In this document: one piece after another, positions 53,984 through 62,436 of the stretch
Layout of the letters: every line of letters begins with the position of its first letter
How positions within the stretch are numbered: position 1 is the stretch's first letter
Position numbers and translations under genes: made by a program
Assembly: GCA_963727575.1 (NCBI GenBank)
Contig: CAVSIA010000032.1
Location: forward strand, 88,438-152,437
Length of the DNA stretch: 64,000 bases
Direction of reading: 5' to 3'
From: JAHQVI01 sp963727575
GTDB taxonomy: Bacteria; Pseudomonadota; Alphaproteobacteria; Rhizobiales; Rhodomicrobiaceae
Notes under the pieces: model-generated
The model's input: the letters and a program-made list of their open reading frames with translations, nothing else
Told to the model about the DNA's origin: nothing
The model's database searches: none

Positions 53984-55232
53984 ATGGCTGGCTCGGATTA
54001 CGATCTTGTTGCCTTCGGAGCGACGAGCTTCGTCGGAAAACTGCTTTGCGGCTATCTGCTGCGCCCATTCGGCGTCGGCGGCCCGTTGAGATGGGCGGTT
54101 GCCGGGCGCTCGCGCAGCAAGCTGGAGGAATTGCGCAAATCGCTCGGGGCGGCCGGCGCTGACCTGCCGCTGATCGTCGCCGACGCGGCGGATGAGGCCG
54201 CTCTGCGGGCCATGTGCGGGCAGACGCGGGTTGTGGTGTCCACGGTCGGGCCATATGCGCTTTACGGCGAGCCGCTGGTCAAGGTCTGCGCCGAAACCGG
54301 CACCGATTATTGCGACCTGACCGGCGAAGTTCACTGGATCAAGCGAATGATCGAGCGGTACGAGGTCGCCGCGAAGGCGAGCGGCGCGCGGATCGTGCCA
54401 TGTTGCGGCTTCGAACTCGCTGCCCTCCGATCTCGGCGTCTATTTCCTCGAGCGCGAGGCCCACGAGCGCTTCGGCGTGCCGCTGCGGCGGATCAAGATG
54501 CGCGTCAAGGCCATGCGGGGCGGCGCGTCCGGCGGCACGGTGGCGAGCATGATGAATATCGCCAAGGAAATGTCGGGCAATCCCGCTTTGCGCCGGGAGA
54601 TGAACAATCCTTATTCGCTGGTGCCGCGGGACGTTTCGCCCGGCATCCGCCAGCCGAGACTGTCGACCGTCGCCTACGATCCGGATTTCGACGGCTGGAT
54701 CGCGCCTTTCGTCATGGCCGCGATCAACACCCGCATCGTTCATCGCACCAACGCGCTCAGTGGCTTCGAATATGGCCGCGACTTTCTCTATGACGAGTCC
54801 GTGCTGATGGGCAGTGGCGGGCGTGGGCGCTTCCGGGCCTATGCGCTCGCCAGCGGGCTCGGCGCATTTCTGGCCGCGAGCGCGGCGGCGCCGGCGCGGT
54901 GGGTCCTGAAGCGTTTCGTGCCGGCGCCGGGCGAGGGGCCGAGCGAGGAGATGCAGAAGAAGGGCTTTTTCGATATGCGTTTCGTCGGCTCGACAACGGA
55001 CGGCCGCTCGCTGCGCGCCAAGGTCACCGGCCAGGGCGATCCGGGCTATGGCTCGACGTCGAAAATGCTGGGGCAGGCGGCGGCGTGTCTGGCGCTCGAT
55101 ATCGGCAAGGATGAAAAGCCGGGCGGCTTCTGGACCCCGGCGACGATTTTCGGCGATCGGCTGATCGATCGCCTGCGCGCAGGCGCCGACGTGACCTTCG
55201 AAATTCTCCCCGAAGAGAGCAGGCCGGCTTAG
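53984..55232 (+). CDS. Saccharopine dehydrogenase-like NAD(P) oxidoreductase (apparent frameshift near 54414)
   Basis: Similar to the saccharopine dehydrogenase NADP-binding family, which includes trans-acting enoyl reductases of lipid synthesis. The Rossmann opening is YDLVAFGATSFVGKLLCGYL. Further markers are VVVSTVGPYALYGEPLVKVC and TDYCDLTGEVHWI. The frame shifts at GGCTTCGAACTCGC (54414-54415); removing one A gives CCGFDSLPSDLGVYFLEREA, the usual family sequence, and a 415-residue protein. The ATG at 53984 is preferred over 53906. A membrane segment lies near residue 290 (YALASGLGAFLAASAAA). Confidence 0.84.
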
Positions 55233-55547
55233 CGCATCGGATCGAAAAGTGCGACGCGGCTTTCAGATAAATCCGGCGCCGAAACAGAGAGATAGAGCGG
55301 CGCAGGCGAGCCCGGCCAAAGGTCCGCCGCGCTGGCGCCGGTCGAGCCGGCCGCCGGAGTCGCTCGCCGGTCTGATCACCATCGGTGCCGCGTTCCGCCT
55401 GCCGCTGCTGGCCACGGTCCTTCGTGGGCACGGCGAGCGCCGCGCTGATGCGCGTGCTCTTCTGACGGGTGGCGCGGGCGAGGCGTCATTTTATTTTCGG
55501 CTTTCCGTGCTTTGCTGCGCAAACGCTAATAGGGGAGCGCGCCGCGA
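55233..55547. other. Intergenic region with partial repeat
   Basis: About 315 bases with no gene I can support. The start (GCGCATCGGATCGAAAAGTG) resembles part of the rhizobial-type repeat seen complete at 59261-59384. Short open frames here lack ribosome binding sites or protein-like composition. Confidence 0.4.
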
Positions 55548-56300
55548 ATGGCGTCCGAGCACGAGAACACCTATCCGCCGCTGAACACGCCGAAGCCCGT
55601 CGCCGAGAATGTCTGGATTGTCGACGGCCCCATCATCCATTTCGGCATGCCTTGGCCGAAAATGCCGTTTCCGACGCGCATGACCATCGTCCGTCTCGAA
55701 GGCGGCGGTCTGTTCATCCATTCGCCGACCACGCTGACGGACGCGCTGCGGCGCGAGGTCGAAGCGCTCGGCGTGCCGGAATGGATCATCGGACCGAACC
55801 GCATTCATTACTGGTGGATTCCCGATTGGCACGCCGCGTTTCCGGACGCGGAAATTTATCTTGCCCCGCGCATCCGCGAGCAGGCCAAGCAGCGCATCGA
55901 TTTTCCGTCCATGGGCCTCGATGCCCGAAGCGGCTATCCGTGGGATGCCGAAATCGCCACGCTGCCGGTCGAGAGCCGCTTCATGACCGAGGTGGATTTT
56001 TTCCATCATCCCAGCGGCACGCTCATCCTCACCGACCTCATCGAAAATTTCGAGGCGTCGAAGCTGAGCGGCATGGTCATGCGCTTTCTGACCTGGGCAG
56101 GCGGCGTTCAGGATCCCGACGGACAGATGCCGCGCGACATGCGGCTGACTTTTTCAGGCCGTAAAAAGGAGGGATTGAAAGCGGCGGTGGAGCGAATGAT
56201 CGCCTGGGAGCCGGAGCGGGTGATCCTGGCGCATGGGCGGTGGTATCGTGAGAACGGCGCGGCCGAATTGAAGCGCGCTTTCCGCTGGCTGCTGAAATAG
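55548..56300 (+). CDS. DUF4336 domain protein (metallo-beta-lactamase-like)
   Basis: A 250-residue soluble protein matching DUF4336, a family with a metallo-hydrolase-like fold. Visible features are FPTRMTIVRLEGGGLFIHSP, IIGPNRIHYWWIPDW and TLILTDLIENFE, with an acidic/His pattern that may bind metal (VILAHGRWY). The HXHXDH motif of true beta-lactamases is not present. Its function is unknown; no operon partner is evident. Confidence 0.82.
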   Translation: MASEHENTYPPLNTPKPVAENVWIVDGPIIHFGMPWPKMPFPTRMTIVRLEGGGLFIHSPTTLTDALRREVEALGVPEWIIGPNRIHYWWIPDWHAAFPDAEIYLAPRIREQAKQRIDFPSMGLDARSGYPWDAEIATLPVESRFMTEVDFFHHPSGTLILTDLIENFEASKLSGMVMRFLTWAGGVQDPDGQMPRDMRLTFSGRKKEGLKAAVERMIAWEPERVILAHGRWYRENGAAELKRAFRWLLK

Positions 56301-56340
56301 CGGTTTCTCGTGATGGCGACCCATCCTTCGACGACATACC

Positions 56341-56420
56341 GTCATCCCGCGCAAGGTGTGGATCCATTAACCGCATGAACTGGCAGGGGAATACTGGATT
56401 CCCGCTTTCGCGGGAATGAC
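56341..56420. repeat. Dispersed repeat, GTCAT-CCCGC type
   Basis: GTCATCCCGC at 56341 and CGGGAATGAC at 56411-56420 are inverted ends. Inside is the hairpin CCCGCTTTCGCGGG with a GGATTCCCGC segment. This type is common between genes in many proteobacteria and lies in an otherwise empty 238-base gap. Confidence 0.65.
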
Positions 56421-56538
56421 GATGCTGGAAGGACTTGCGGGTGTTGCTGGTTCCTTCACTCCGCACTAGGTTTCCGCCCCGGAAACGGGCATTGTTATCC
56501 AAGGCGGAAGATCGATAATCCGCCATCGGGAGGTGGCA

Positions 56539-56874
56539 ATGCGCCAGGGTTGGAGATGGTACGGACCCCAGGCCCCGGTCTCGCTGAAGGACGTGCGGCA
56601 GGCTGGCGCGACGGATATCGTAACCGCGCTGCATCACAAATATGAAGGCGAGGCCTGGAGCCTGACCGAGGTGCGCGAGCGCCGGACGCTCTGCGAGGGC
56701 GAGAGGTTGCGCTGGTCGGTCTGCGGAAGCATTCATGATCATGTCCTGCTCGACGACATCGGCAAGCGGGTGAACCCCGACTATTCCTGTGTCGCCCGGC
56801 TGAAGGGGCTGGCCGCGTTGCGGGGCGTGATGGCCGCGCTTGAGTTCCAACATCAACGCCGGGTGAGCCGATGA
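56539..56874 (+). pseudogene. uxuA: Internally deleted mannonate dehydratase remnant
   Basis: A 111-residue open frame. Residues 1-65 (WRWYGPQAPVSLKDVRQAGA, TDIVTALHH, WSLTEVRERR) match the N-terminus of UxuA. Residues about 67-105 (HDHVLLDDIGKR, NPDYSCVARLKGLAALRGV) match its extreme C-terminus. The central part of the usual 390-400-residue enzyme, including most of the metal-binding barrel, is missing, yet the join is in frame. It keeps a good ribosome binding site (GGGAGG) and overlaps the next gene by four bases. It is probably inactive for mannonate dehydration but may still be translated. Confidence 0.78.
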
Positions 56875-58019
56875 CCATGAAACTCCTTCCTGAAGACGAC
56901 GACGCGGTGCTTCTCGGCCGCGTCGAGCGCCCGTCGCTCGGGCCGTCGATCGTGACCATTCGCGGCGGCTCGACCGTCGATATCACGGCGAAGCAAGCGC
57001 CGACGATCCGCGACGTGCTCGAACTGGACGATCCGGCCGGCTATGTCCGCGCCGCGTCTGGCGAGGATCTGGGGCCGCTGACGACTATCGCCGAAGCCAC
57101 CCGGCAGACGTCCGACGCGCCACGACTGCTGGCGCCTTGCGATCTTCAGGCGCTGAAGGCCTGCGGCGTCACCTTCGCGCGGTCGATGCTGGAGCGCGTG
57201 ATCGAGGAGCGGGCCGGGGGCGATCCGGCGCGGGCCGAGGCAGTCCGTGCCAAGGTCGTGGCGCTGGTCGGCGACAGCCTGGCGAACCTCAAGCCCGGCT
57301 CGCCCGAGGCCGCCAGGGTCAAGGCGGCGCTGATCGAGGAAGGCATCTGGTCGCAATATCTCGAAGTCGGCATCGGGCCGGACGCGGAGGTTTTCACCAA
57401 GTCGCAGCCTATGTCGTCGATGGGCTGGGGCGCGAAGGTCGGCATCCACCCGATCTCGAGCTGGAACAATCCGGAGCCCGAAGTCGTCCTCGCGGTGAAC
57501 AGCACGGGGCGGATCTGCGGCGCCACGCTCGGCAATGACGTCAACCTGCGCGATGTCGAGGGCCGGTCGGCGCTGCTGCTCGGCAAGGCCAAGGACAACA
57601 ACGCCTCCTGCGCGATCGGGCCGTTTATTCGCCTGTTCGACGGCCGCTATACGCTGGACGCAGTCCGCGTGGCCGAGCTGGAAATGACCGTCGAGGGCGA
57701 GGACGGTTTTCAGCTCGTCGGGCGGTCTTCGATGAGCGAGATCAGCCGCGATCCGGAAGAACTGGTCGCCGCCACCATCGGCCGGCATCACCAATATCCC
57801 GACGGCTTCATGCTGTTCCTGGGCACGATGTTCGCACCGACCCAGGACCGCGGCGCGCCGGGCGACGGCTTCACCCATAAGGTCGGCGACCTGGTCACCA
57901 TCACCAATGGCGGGCTCGGCTCGCTGGTCAACACCGTCGACCTGTCGACCGATTGTCCGCCGTGGCGGTTCGGCGCGGCGGATCTGATGCGCAATCTCGC
58001 CGGCCGGGGCCTGCTTTAG
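56871..58019 (+). CDS. Fumarylacetoacetate hydrolase family protein
   Basis: A 382-residue FAH-fold enzyme with the C-terminal catalytic domain features: IWSQYLEVGIGPDAEVFTKS, then EPEVVLAVNSTGRICGATLG and GNDVNLRDVEGRS, which supply the acidic metal ligands. Long members of this family act as 2-keto-3-deoxy-sugar-acid dehydratases or acylpyruvate hydrolases. Overlap with a mannonate dehydratase remnant and proximity to a TRAP transporter favour sugar-acid metabolism. The start at 56871 overlaps the preceding stop (ATGA). Confidence 0.87.
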   Translation: MTMKLLPEDDDAVLLGRVERPSLGPSIVTIRGGSTVDITAKQAPTIRDVLELDDPAGYVRAASGEDLGPLTTIAEATRQTSDAPRLLAPCDLQALKACGVTFARSMLERVIEERAGGDPARAEAVRAKVVALVGDSLANLKPGSPEAARVKAALIEEGIWSQYLEVGIGPDAEVFTKSQPMSSMGWGAKVGIHPISSWNNPEPEVVLAVNSTGRICGATLGNDVNLRDVEGRSALLLGKAKDNNASCAIGPFIRLFDGRYTLDAVRVAELEMTVEGEDGFQLVGRSSMSEISRDPEELVAATIGRHHQYPDGFMLFLGTMFAPTQDRGAPGDGFTHKVGDLVTITNGGLGSLVNTVDLSTDCPPWRFGAADLMRNLAGRGLL

Positions 58020-58198
58020 CGGGCGACGGCGCGCCTCGGCCGGTATGGCGCGGGGCGCCCGCACCCGCTCGTGCGCGGCAGTCACAAATGAAATCACCGC
58101 CCTGCGGGCCGTTTCATTTGCCGATTCGGCCAAGCTCCAATAGATTAAAACGGTAAAAAACCTATAAGGCCCAAGGGCCATCGCTAGGAGGAAACGCA

Positions 58199-59188
58199 AT
58201 GCCCAATCTTTGGACGCGCCGGATGACGCTCGGCGCTGCCGGCTTCGCGCTGGCTGCTGCTCTTGCCGGTCCGGCTCTTGCCCAGCAGCCCCAGGTGCTG
58301 AAATGGGCGCATGTCTACGAAACCAGCGAGCCTTATCACACTTGGGCCGTTTGGGCGGGCGAGGAACTCGCCAAGCGCACCAACAACCGCTGGACCATCG
58401 AGGTCTTCCCGGCGTCCTCGCTCGGCAAGGAAGTCGACATCAATGAAGGGCTTGGCCTCGGCACGGTGGACATCATCTATACCGGCCAGCTTTTCGCCGG
58501 ACGCAGCTACGGCCCGATCGCCATCGGCGGCGCGCCCTACATGTTCCGCGACTACGACCATTGGGAGAAGTTCCGCAATTCCGACCTCTTCCAGGAATTG
58601 GCCAAGGGCTATGCCGAAAAAAGCGGCAACGACGTCATCGCGCTCACCTATTACGGCCAGCGCCATGTGACATCGAAGAAGCCGATCCTCACGCCCGCCG
58701 ACATGAAGGGACTGAAGATCCGCGTGCCGAACGCGCCGCTCTACAAGATGTTCCCGGAAGCCGTCGGCGCCAATCCGAGCCCGATCGCCTTCGCCGAAGT
58801 CTATCTGGCGTTGCAGCAAGGCGTCGTCGATGCACAGGAGAACCCGCTGCCGACTATCCAGGCCAAGAAATTCTACGAGCCGAACCCGCATATCAACCTG
58901 ACAGGCCACATCACCGACGCGCTCCTGACCATCATCGGCGGCCCGGCAAAAGCCAAGCTGAACGCCGAGGACCTGGCCACGCTGACGGCGATCCTCAAGG
59001 AAGCCGCCGACAAATGCACCCAGGACATCATCAAGAAGGAGAAGGAGCTGGTCTCCTGGTTCAAGGAGCAGGGCGTCCAGGTGCACGAGGTCGACCGCGC
59101 GCCGTTCCGCGAGGCGGTGGTCAAGCTCCATAACGGGCCGGCCGCGACCTGGTCCAAGGAAATCTACGACCGGCTGCAGGGTCTCTGA
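58199..59188 (+). CDS. dctP: TRAP transporter periplasmic binding protein (DctP-like)
   Basis: A 329-residue TRAP solute receptor. The N-terminus (MPNLWTRRMTLGAAGFALAA) is a twin-arginine-like signal ending PALAQQ. The family regions are LKWAHVYETSEPYHTWAVWA, MKGLKIRVPNAPLYKMFPEA with its carboxylate-binding Arg, and ALQQGVVDAQENPL. The start follows TAGGAGGAAACGC. It delivers an organic acid to the DctQM membrane subunits; context suggests a sugar acid. Confidence 0.93.
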   Translation: MPNLWTRRMTLGAAGFALAAALAGPALAQQPQVLKWAHVYETSEPYHTWAVWAGEELAKRTNNRWTIEVFPASSLGKEVDINEGLGLGTVDIIYTGQLFAGRSYGPIAIGGAPYMFRDYDHWEKFRNSDLFQELAKGYAEKSGNDVIALTYYGQRHVTSKKPILTPADMKGLKIRVPNAPLYKMFPEAVGANPSPIAFAEVYLALQQGVVDAQENPLPTIQAKKFYEPNPHINLTGHITDALLTIIGGPAKAKLNAEDLATLTAILKEAADKCTQDIIKKEKELVSWFKEQGVQVHEVDRAPFREAVVKLHNGPAATWSKEIYDRLQGL

Positions 59189-59260
59189 TCCAGAGAATTC
59201 TCCGCCAATGAGCGTCGCTTCCCGGACATTCGGGCGGCGATGCTCCTTGAGCGGATGATC

Positions 59261-59384
59261 TAGAGCGGCGGATCTTTAATCGGAATCGATGCCGCCGCTC
59301 TAACTATCTGTTTTAGCATCGGATCTATCCGAAAACCGCTGCGCATCCCCGCCTTCGCGAGGGCACATTTTTCGGTCCGATGCT
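59261..59384. repeat. Rhizobial-type palindromic repeat
   Basis: TAGAGCGGCGG (59261-59271) and CCGCCGCTCTA (59292-59302) form a perfect 11-base stem. A second unit has AGCATCGGA (59315-59323) against TCCGATGCT (59376-59384), enclosing CCGAAAACCGCT. This second unit is of a kind very common in Hyphomicrobiales genomes. It occupies the gap between dctP and dctQ, where it may lower expression of the permease genes relative to the binding protein. Confidence 0.75.
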
Positions 59385-59400
59385 CTAAGGAGATCCATGC

Positions 59401-59973
59401 ATGACCGGCGACCCCCATCATTCGTCTGAACACGCCACCATCGTCGAGGGCGGCATCGTCCATCTCGACGCGCGCGCGGAGGAAGAAGCGCTCGACGTCT
59501 CCGACGTGCAGTGGGACGACGCGCCGGCCTTCATCCTGTTCTGGGCGCTCGCGGCCGTGGTGTTCACCCAGTTCTTCACCCGCTATGTGATGAACTCGTC
59601 CCTCGGCTGGACCGAGGAGATCGCCCGCTACCTGCTCATCGGCGTCGCCTTCATCGGCAGCGTCATGGCGACCCGCAAGGGCAGCCATATCGCCATCGAG
59701 GTGTTCTACATCTACATGCCGCGCGGGCTTCGCCGCGTGCTCTCCACGGCGGTCGATGTGATCCTGATCGGCATCTATGGCTGGTTTACCTTGCTGTGCG
59801 CGCAACTCGCCATGCGCACGCAGTCGATGATGGTGTCGCTGGAACTGCCGAAATCGACGATCTACTGGACGGTCACGGTGGGCTTTGCCGGCATGACCAT
59901 CTATCAGCTCTTGCGCGCCATCCGGCACTGGCGCACCGGCACCAGCCATCTCATCGATCCCCCCGGCGCCTGA
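59401..59973 (+). CDS. dctQ: TRAP transporter small permease (DctQ-like)
   Basis: A 190-residue protein with a 38-residue charged N-terminus and four predicted membrane segments. The DctQ hallmark LGWTEEIARYLLIGVAFIGS is present, followed by KGSHIAIEVFY. It forms a complex with DctM in the inner membrane. It lies 41 bases before dctM. Confidence 0.92.
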   Translation: MTGDPHHSSEHATIVEGGIVHLDARAEEEALDVSDVQWDDAPAFILFWALAAVVFTQFFTRYVMNSSLGWTEEIARYLLIGVAFIGSVMATRKGSHIAIEVFYIYMPRGLRRVLSTAVDVILIGIYGWFTLLCAQLAMRTQSMMVSLELPKSTIYWTVTVGFAGMTIYQLLRAIRHWRTGTSHLIDPPGA

Positions 59974-60014
59974 CCCATGCCGACGCACCCCGCCCGCACC
60001 GAAAGTTCGCTTCC

Positions 60015-61295
60015 ATGCTGATCGCGATCCTGTTCATCTCGCTCCTCGCCATGCTGGTTCTCGGCTTTCCGGTGGCGGTGGCGCTCGCCGGATCGAGCGC
60101 AATCTATATCGTGCTGCAAGGGACGGTGCCAGACGTCGTCATCCTGCACCGGATCATCAACGGCGTGGACAGCTTCCCGCTGCTGGCGATCCCGTTCTTC
60201 GTCCTCGCCGGAAACCTGATGAATACGGCGGGCATCACCAACCGCATTTTCGACTTCGCCATGGCGCTGGTCGGCTGGCTGCGCGGCGGGCTCGGCCATG
60301 TGAACGTCACCGCGTCGGTGATCTTCGCTGGCATGTCGGGAACCGCCGTCGCCGATGCGGGCGGCCTCGGCACGATCGAGATCAAGGCGATGCGCGACCG
60401 CGGCTACTCGGCCGATTTCGCCGTGGGCGTGACGGCGGCGTCCTCGACCATCGGCCCGATCATTCCGCCATCGCTGCCGCTGGTGATCTACGGCGTCATG
60501 GCCAACGCCTCGATCGGCAAGCTGTTCGTCGCCGGCTTCGTGCCGGGCCTGCTCATGGCGGCCTCGCTGATGGTCTATGTCGCCTGGCACGCCTATGCGA
60601 ACGACATCCCCGCCGACCAGCCGTTCCGGATTTCTCTGCTTGCCATCTCGTTCGTCAACGCGCTGCCGGCGCTGATGACGCCGGGGCTGATCATCGGCGG
60701 CATGATCTTCGGCTGGTTCACGCCGACCGAAGCCGCCATCGCCGCCTGCGTCTGGGCGCTGTTCCTCGGCTTCGTGGTCTACCGCTCGATGTCATGGAAA
60801 CGCTTCCTGCGCGTGTCCATGGACACGATCGAGACGACGGCCATCATCCTGTTCATCGTCGGCGCCGCGTCGATCTTCGCCTGGGTGCTCACTCAGGCGC
60901 GGATCACCGAATATCTCGCCGGCGGCTTGCTCTCGATCTCCGACAATCCCATCGTTATCCTGATGCTGATCAACATCATTCTGCTGGTCGTCGGATGCTT
61001 CATGGAGACGATTGCGGCGATCACCATCCTGGTGCCGGTGTTCCTGCCGATCATCACCCATCTCGGCATCGACCCGGTTCACTTCGGCATCGTCATGGTG
61101 CTCAACCTGATGATCGGCCTGCTCACCCCGCCAGTCGGCATGGTGCTCTACATCCTGTCGCGCGTCGCCAAAATGCCGCTGATGCAAGCGATCAAGGCCG
61201 TCGCGCCGTTCCTGGTGCCGCTGCTGATCGTCCTGGTGCTGATCACGTTCATTCCGGAGCTGACGCTTTATCTGCCGGGGGTGGTTTATCGGTGA
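60015..61295 (+). CDS. dctM: TRAP transporter large permease (DctM-like)
   Basis: A 426-residue, sodium-dependent transporter subunit with about 12 membrane segments. It has the family regions GVDSFPLLAIPFFVLAGNLM, MSGTAVADAGGLGTIEIKAM and SSTIGPIIPPSLPLVIYG. The start at 60015 is chosen because it gives the standard N-terminus MLIAILFISLLAML; the longer open frame from 59511 is an artefact. It completes the DctPQM set. Confidence 0.94.
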   Translation: MLIAILFISLLAMLVLGFPVAVALAGSSAIYIVLQGTVPDVVILHRIINGVDSFPLLAIPFFVLAGNLMNTAGITNRIFDFAMALVGWLRGGLGHVNVTASVIFAGMSGTAVADAGGLGTIEIKAMRDRGYSADFAVGVTAASSTIGPIIPPSLPLVIYGVMANASIGKLFVAGFVPGLLMAASLMVYVAWHAYANDIPADQPFRISLLAISFVNALPALMTPGLIIGGMIFGWFTPTEAAIAACVWALFLGFVVYRSMSWKRFLRVSMDTIETTAIILFIVGAASIFAWVLTQARITEYLAGGLLSISDNPIVILMLINIILLVVGCFMETIAAITILVPVFLPIITHLGIDPVHFGIVMVLNLMIGLLTPPVGMVLYILSRVAKMPLMQAIKAVAPFLVPLLIVLVLITFIPELTLYLPGVVYR

Positions 61296-61505
61296 GGCCG
61301 CGGCGCGTAAGATTGAGCCTGAAACCAGTCTTTTTCGTTTGCCATCCGAAATCTCTTTCCGTTATGCAGCCAAGCACTAAATCGCTGCCGCGATATTTGC
61401 GGCGGCCGGTCCCCGTGATCGCCCGGACGCGCTAAGTGGGCTGACAATCGTGGAACTCCGGTTCTGAGATTGAGGTGTCAACCTCGATCCGAACAGGAGT
61501 TTTTT

Positions 61506-62423
61506 ATGAGTACGGATACGATCAGCCTACTGCGTCTACGCATGATCGATGACATGACCGGGCGTCATCTGGGCCCACATACGCAGCAAGGCTACATCAG
61601 AAGCTGCAAGCGGTTCGCCGCGTTCCTCAAGCACTCGCCCGAGACGGCGACCGCAGACGATATCCGCCGGTTTCAGCTGGATCTGGCCGAGAGCGGCATC
61701 AGCATCGGCAACCGCAACGGCATCGTGACGGGCGTGAAGTTCCTCTTCCGCGTGACGCTGCGCCGGCATGAGCTGGCCGCTGAGTTCTATTCGGTTCGAG
61801 ATCCTCGCAAGATCGCCTTGGTGATGAGCCCGGATGAGGTCGAGCGCCTCCTGGCCGCAGCCAAAACGCTGAGGCTGCAGGCGATGCTCTCGCTGGCCTA
61901 CGGCTGCGGGCTCAGGATCGGTGAGGTCGTCCGGCTGAAGGCGCGCGACATCGACAGTGCCCAGGACATTATCCGCATCGTCCAGTCCAAGGGCCGCAAG
62001 GATCGCAACGTCATGCTGCCTCTGGAGGTTCTCGCCATCCTGCGTCAATGGTGGGTCAAGCGTCCGACAAAATACGATGCGGGTGTGCCGAAAGAAGAGC
62101 GCCTGCTGTTTCCAAGCCGGCAGTCAGCCAATCTCGGCAGGCGGCAACTCTCGCGGTTGTTCCAGCAGACGGTCAAAGCGGCCGGCATCCGCAAGCCCGT
62201 CACCTTCCATTCCCTCTGGCACAGCTTTGCCACCCATCTGCTTGAGGACGGCACCGACATCCGGATTATCCAGGCCCTTTTGGGGCACGAAAAGCTCAAC
62301 ACGACAGCGCACTACACGCGCGTGGCGACCGGCATCATTGCCGCGGTCAAAAGCCCGATCGGACGACTGTCCGGGAAGGGCGGAAAGTCCAAGACGCGGC
62401 GCAGGCAAACGGAGCCGGCATAG
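61506..62423 (+). CDS. Tyrosine recombinase with a substituted catalytic arginine
   Basis: A 305-residue phage-integrase-family protein. The N-terminal SAM-like DNA-binding domain (about 20-95) is followed by the catalytic domain. Arg137 (CGLRIGEVV), Lys162 (SKGRKDR), His235, His261 (LLGHEKLN) and the nucleophile Tyr270 (HYTRV) are in place. The second catalytic arginine of the HxxR motif is Trp238 (HSLWHSFATHLLE), encoded by TGG at 62217-62219, one C-to-T change from CGG. This should abolish strand exchange. It belongs to an IS91-like element. Confidence 0.9.
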   Translation: MSTDTISLLRLRMIDDMTGRHLGPHTQQGYIRSCKRFAAFLKHSPETATADDIRRFQLDLAESGISIGNRNGIVTGVKFLFRVTLRRHELAAEFYSVRDPRKIALVMSPDEVERLLAAAKTLRLQAMLSLAYGCGLRIGEVVRLKARDIDSAQDIIRIVQSKGRKDRNVMLPLEVLAILRQWWVKRPTKYDAGVPKEERLLFPSRQSANLGRRQLSRLFQQTVKAAGIRKPVTFHSLWHSFATHLLEDGTDIRIIQALLGHEKLNTTAHYTRVATGIIAAVKSPIGRLSGKGGKSKTRRRQTEPA

Positions 62424-62436
62424 CGGCCTGCCGGCC

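Noticed and set aside
12858..59384. CRISPR array
   Set aside because: The repeats are palindromic and widely scattered, without regular spacing, unique spacers or cas genes.
59511..60014. 168-residue extension upstream of dctM
   Set aside because: Overlaps dctQ in a different frame; the ATG at 60015 gives a normal DctM N-terminus.
61957..62436. N-terminal extension of the IS91 transposase frame
   Set aside because: It overlaps the recombinase gene in another frame and does not look like transposase; the GTG at 62437 gives the standard N-terminus.
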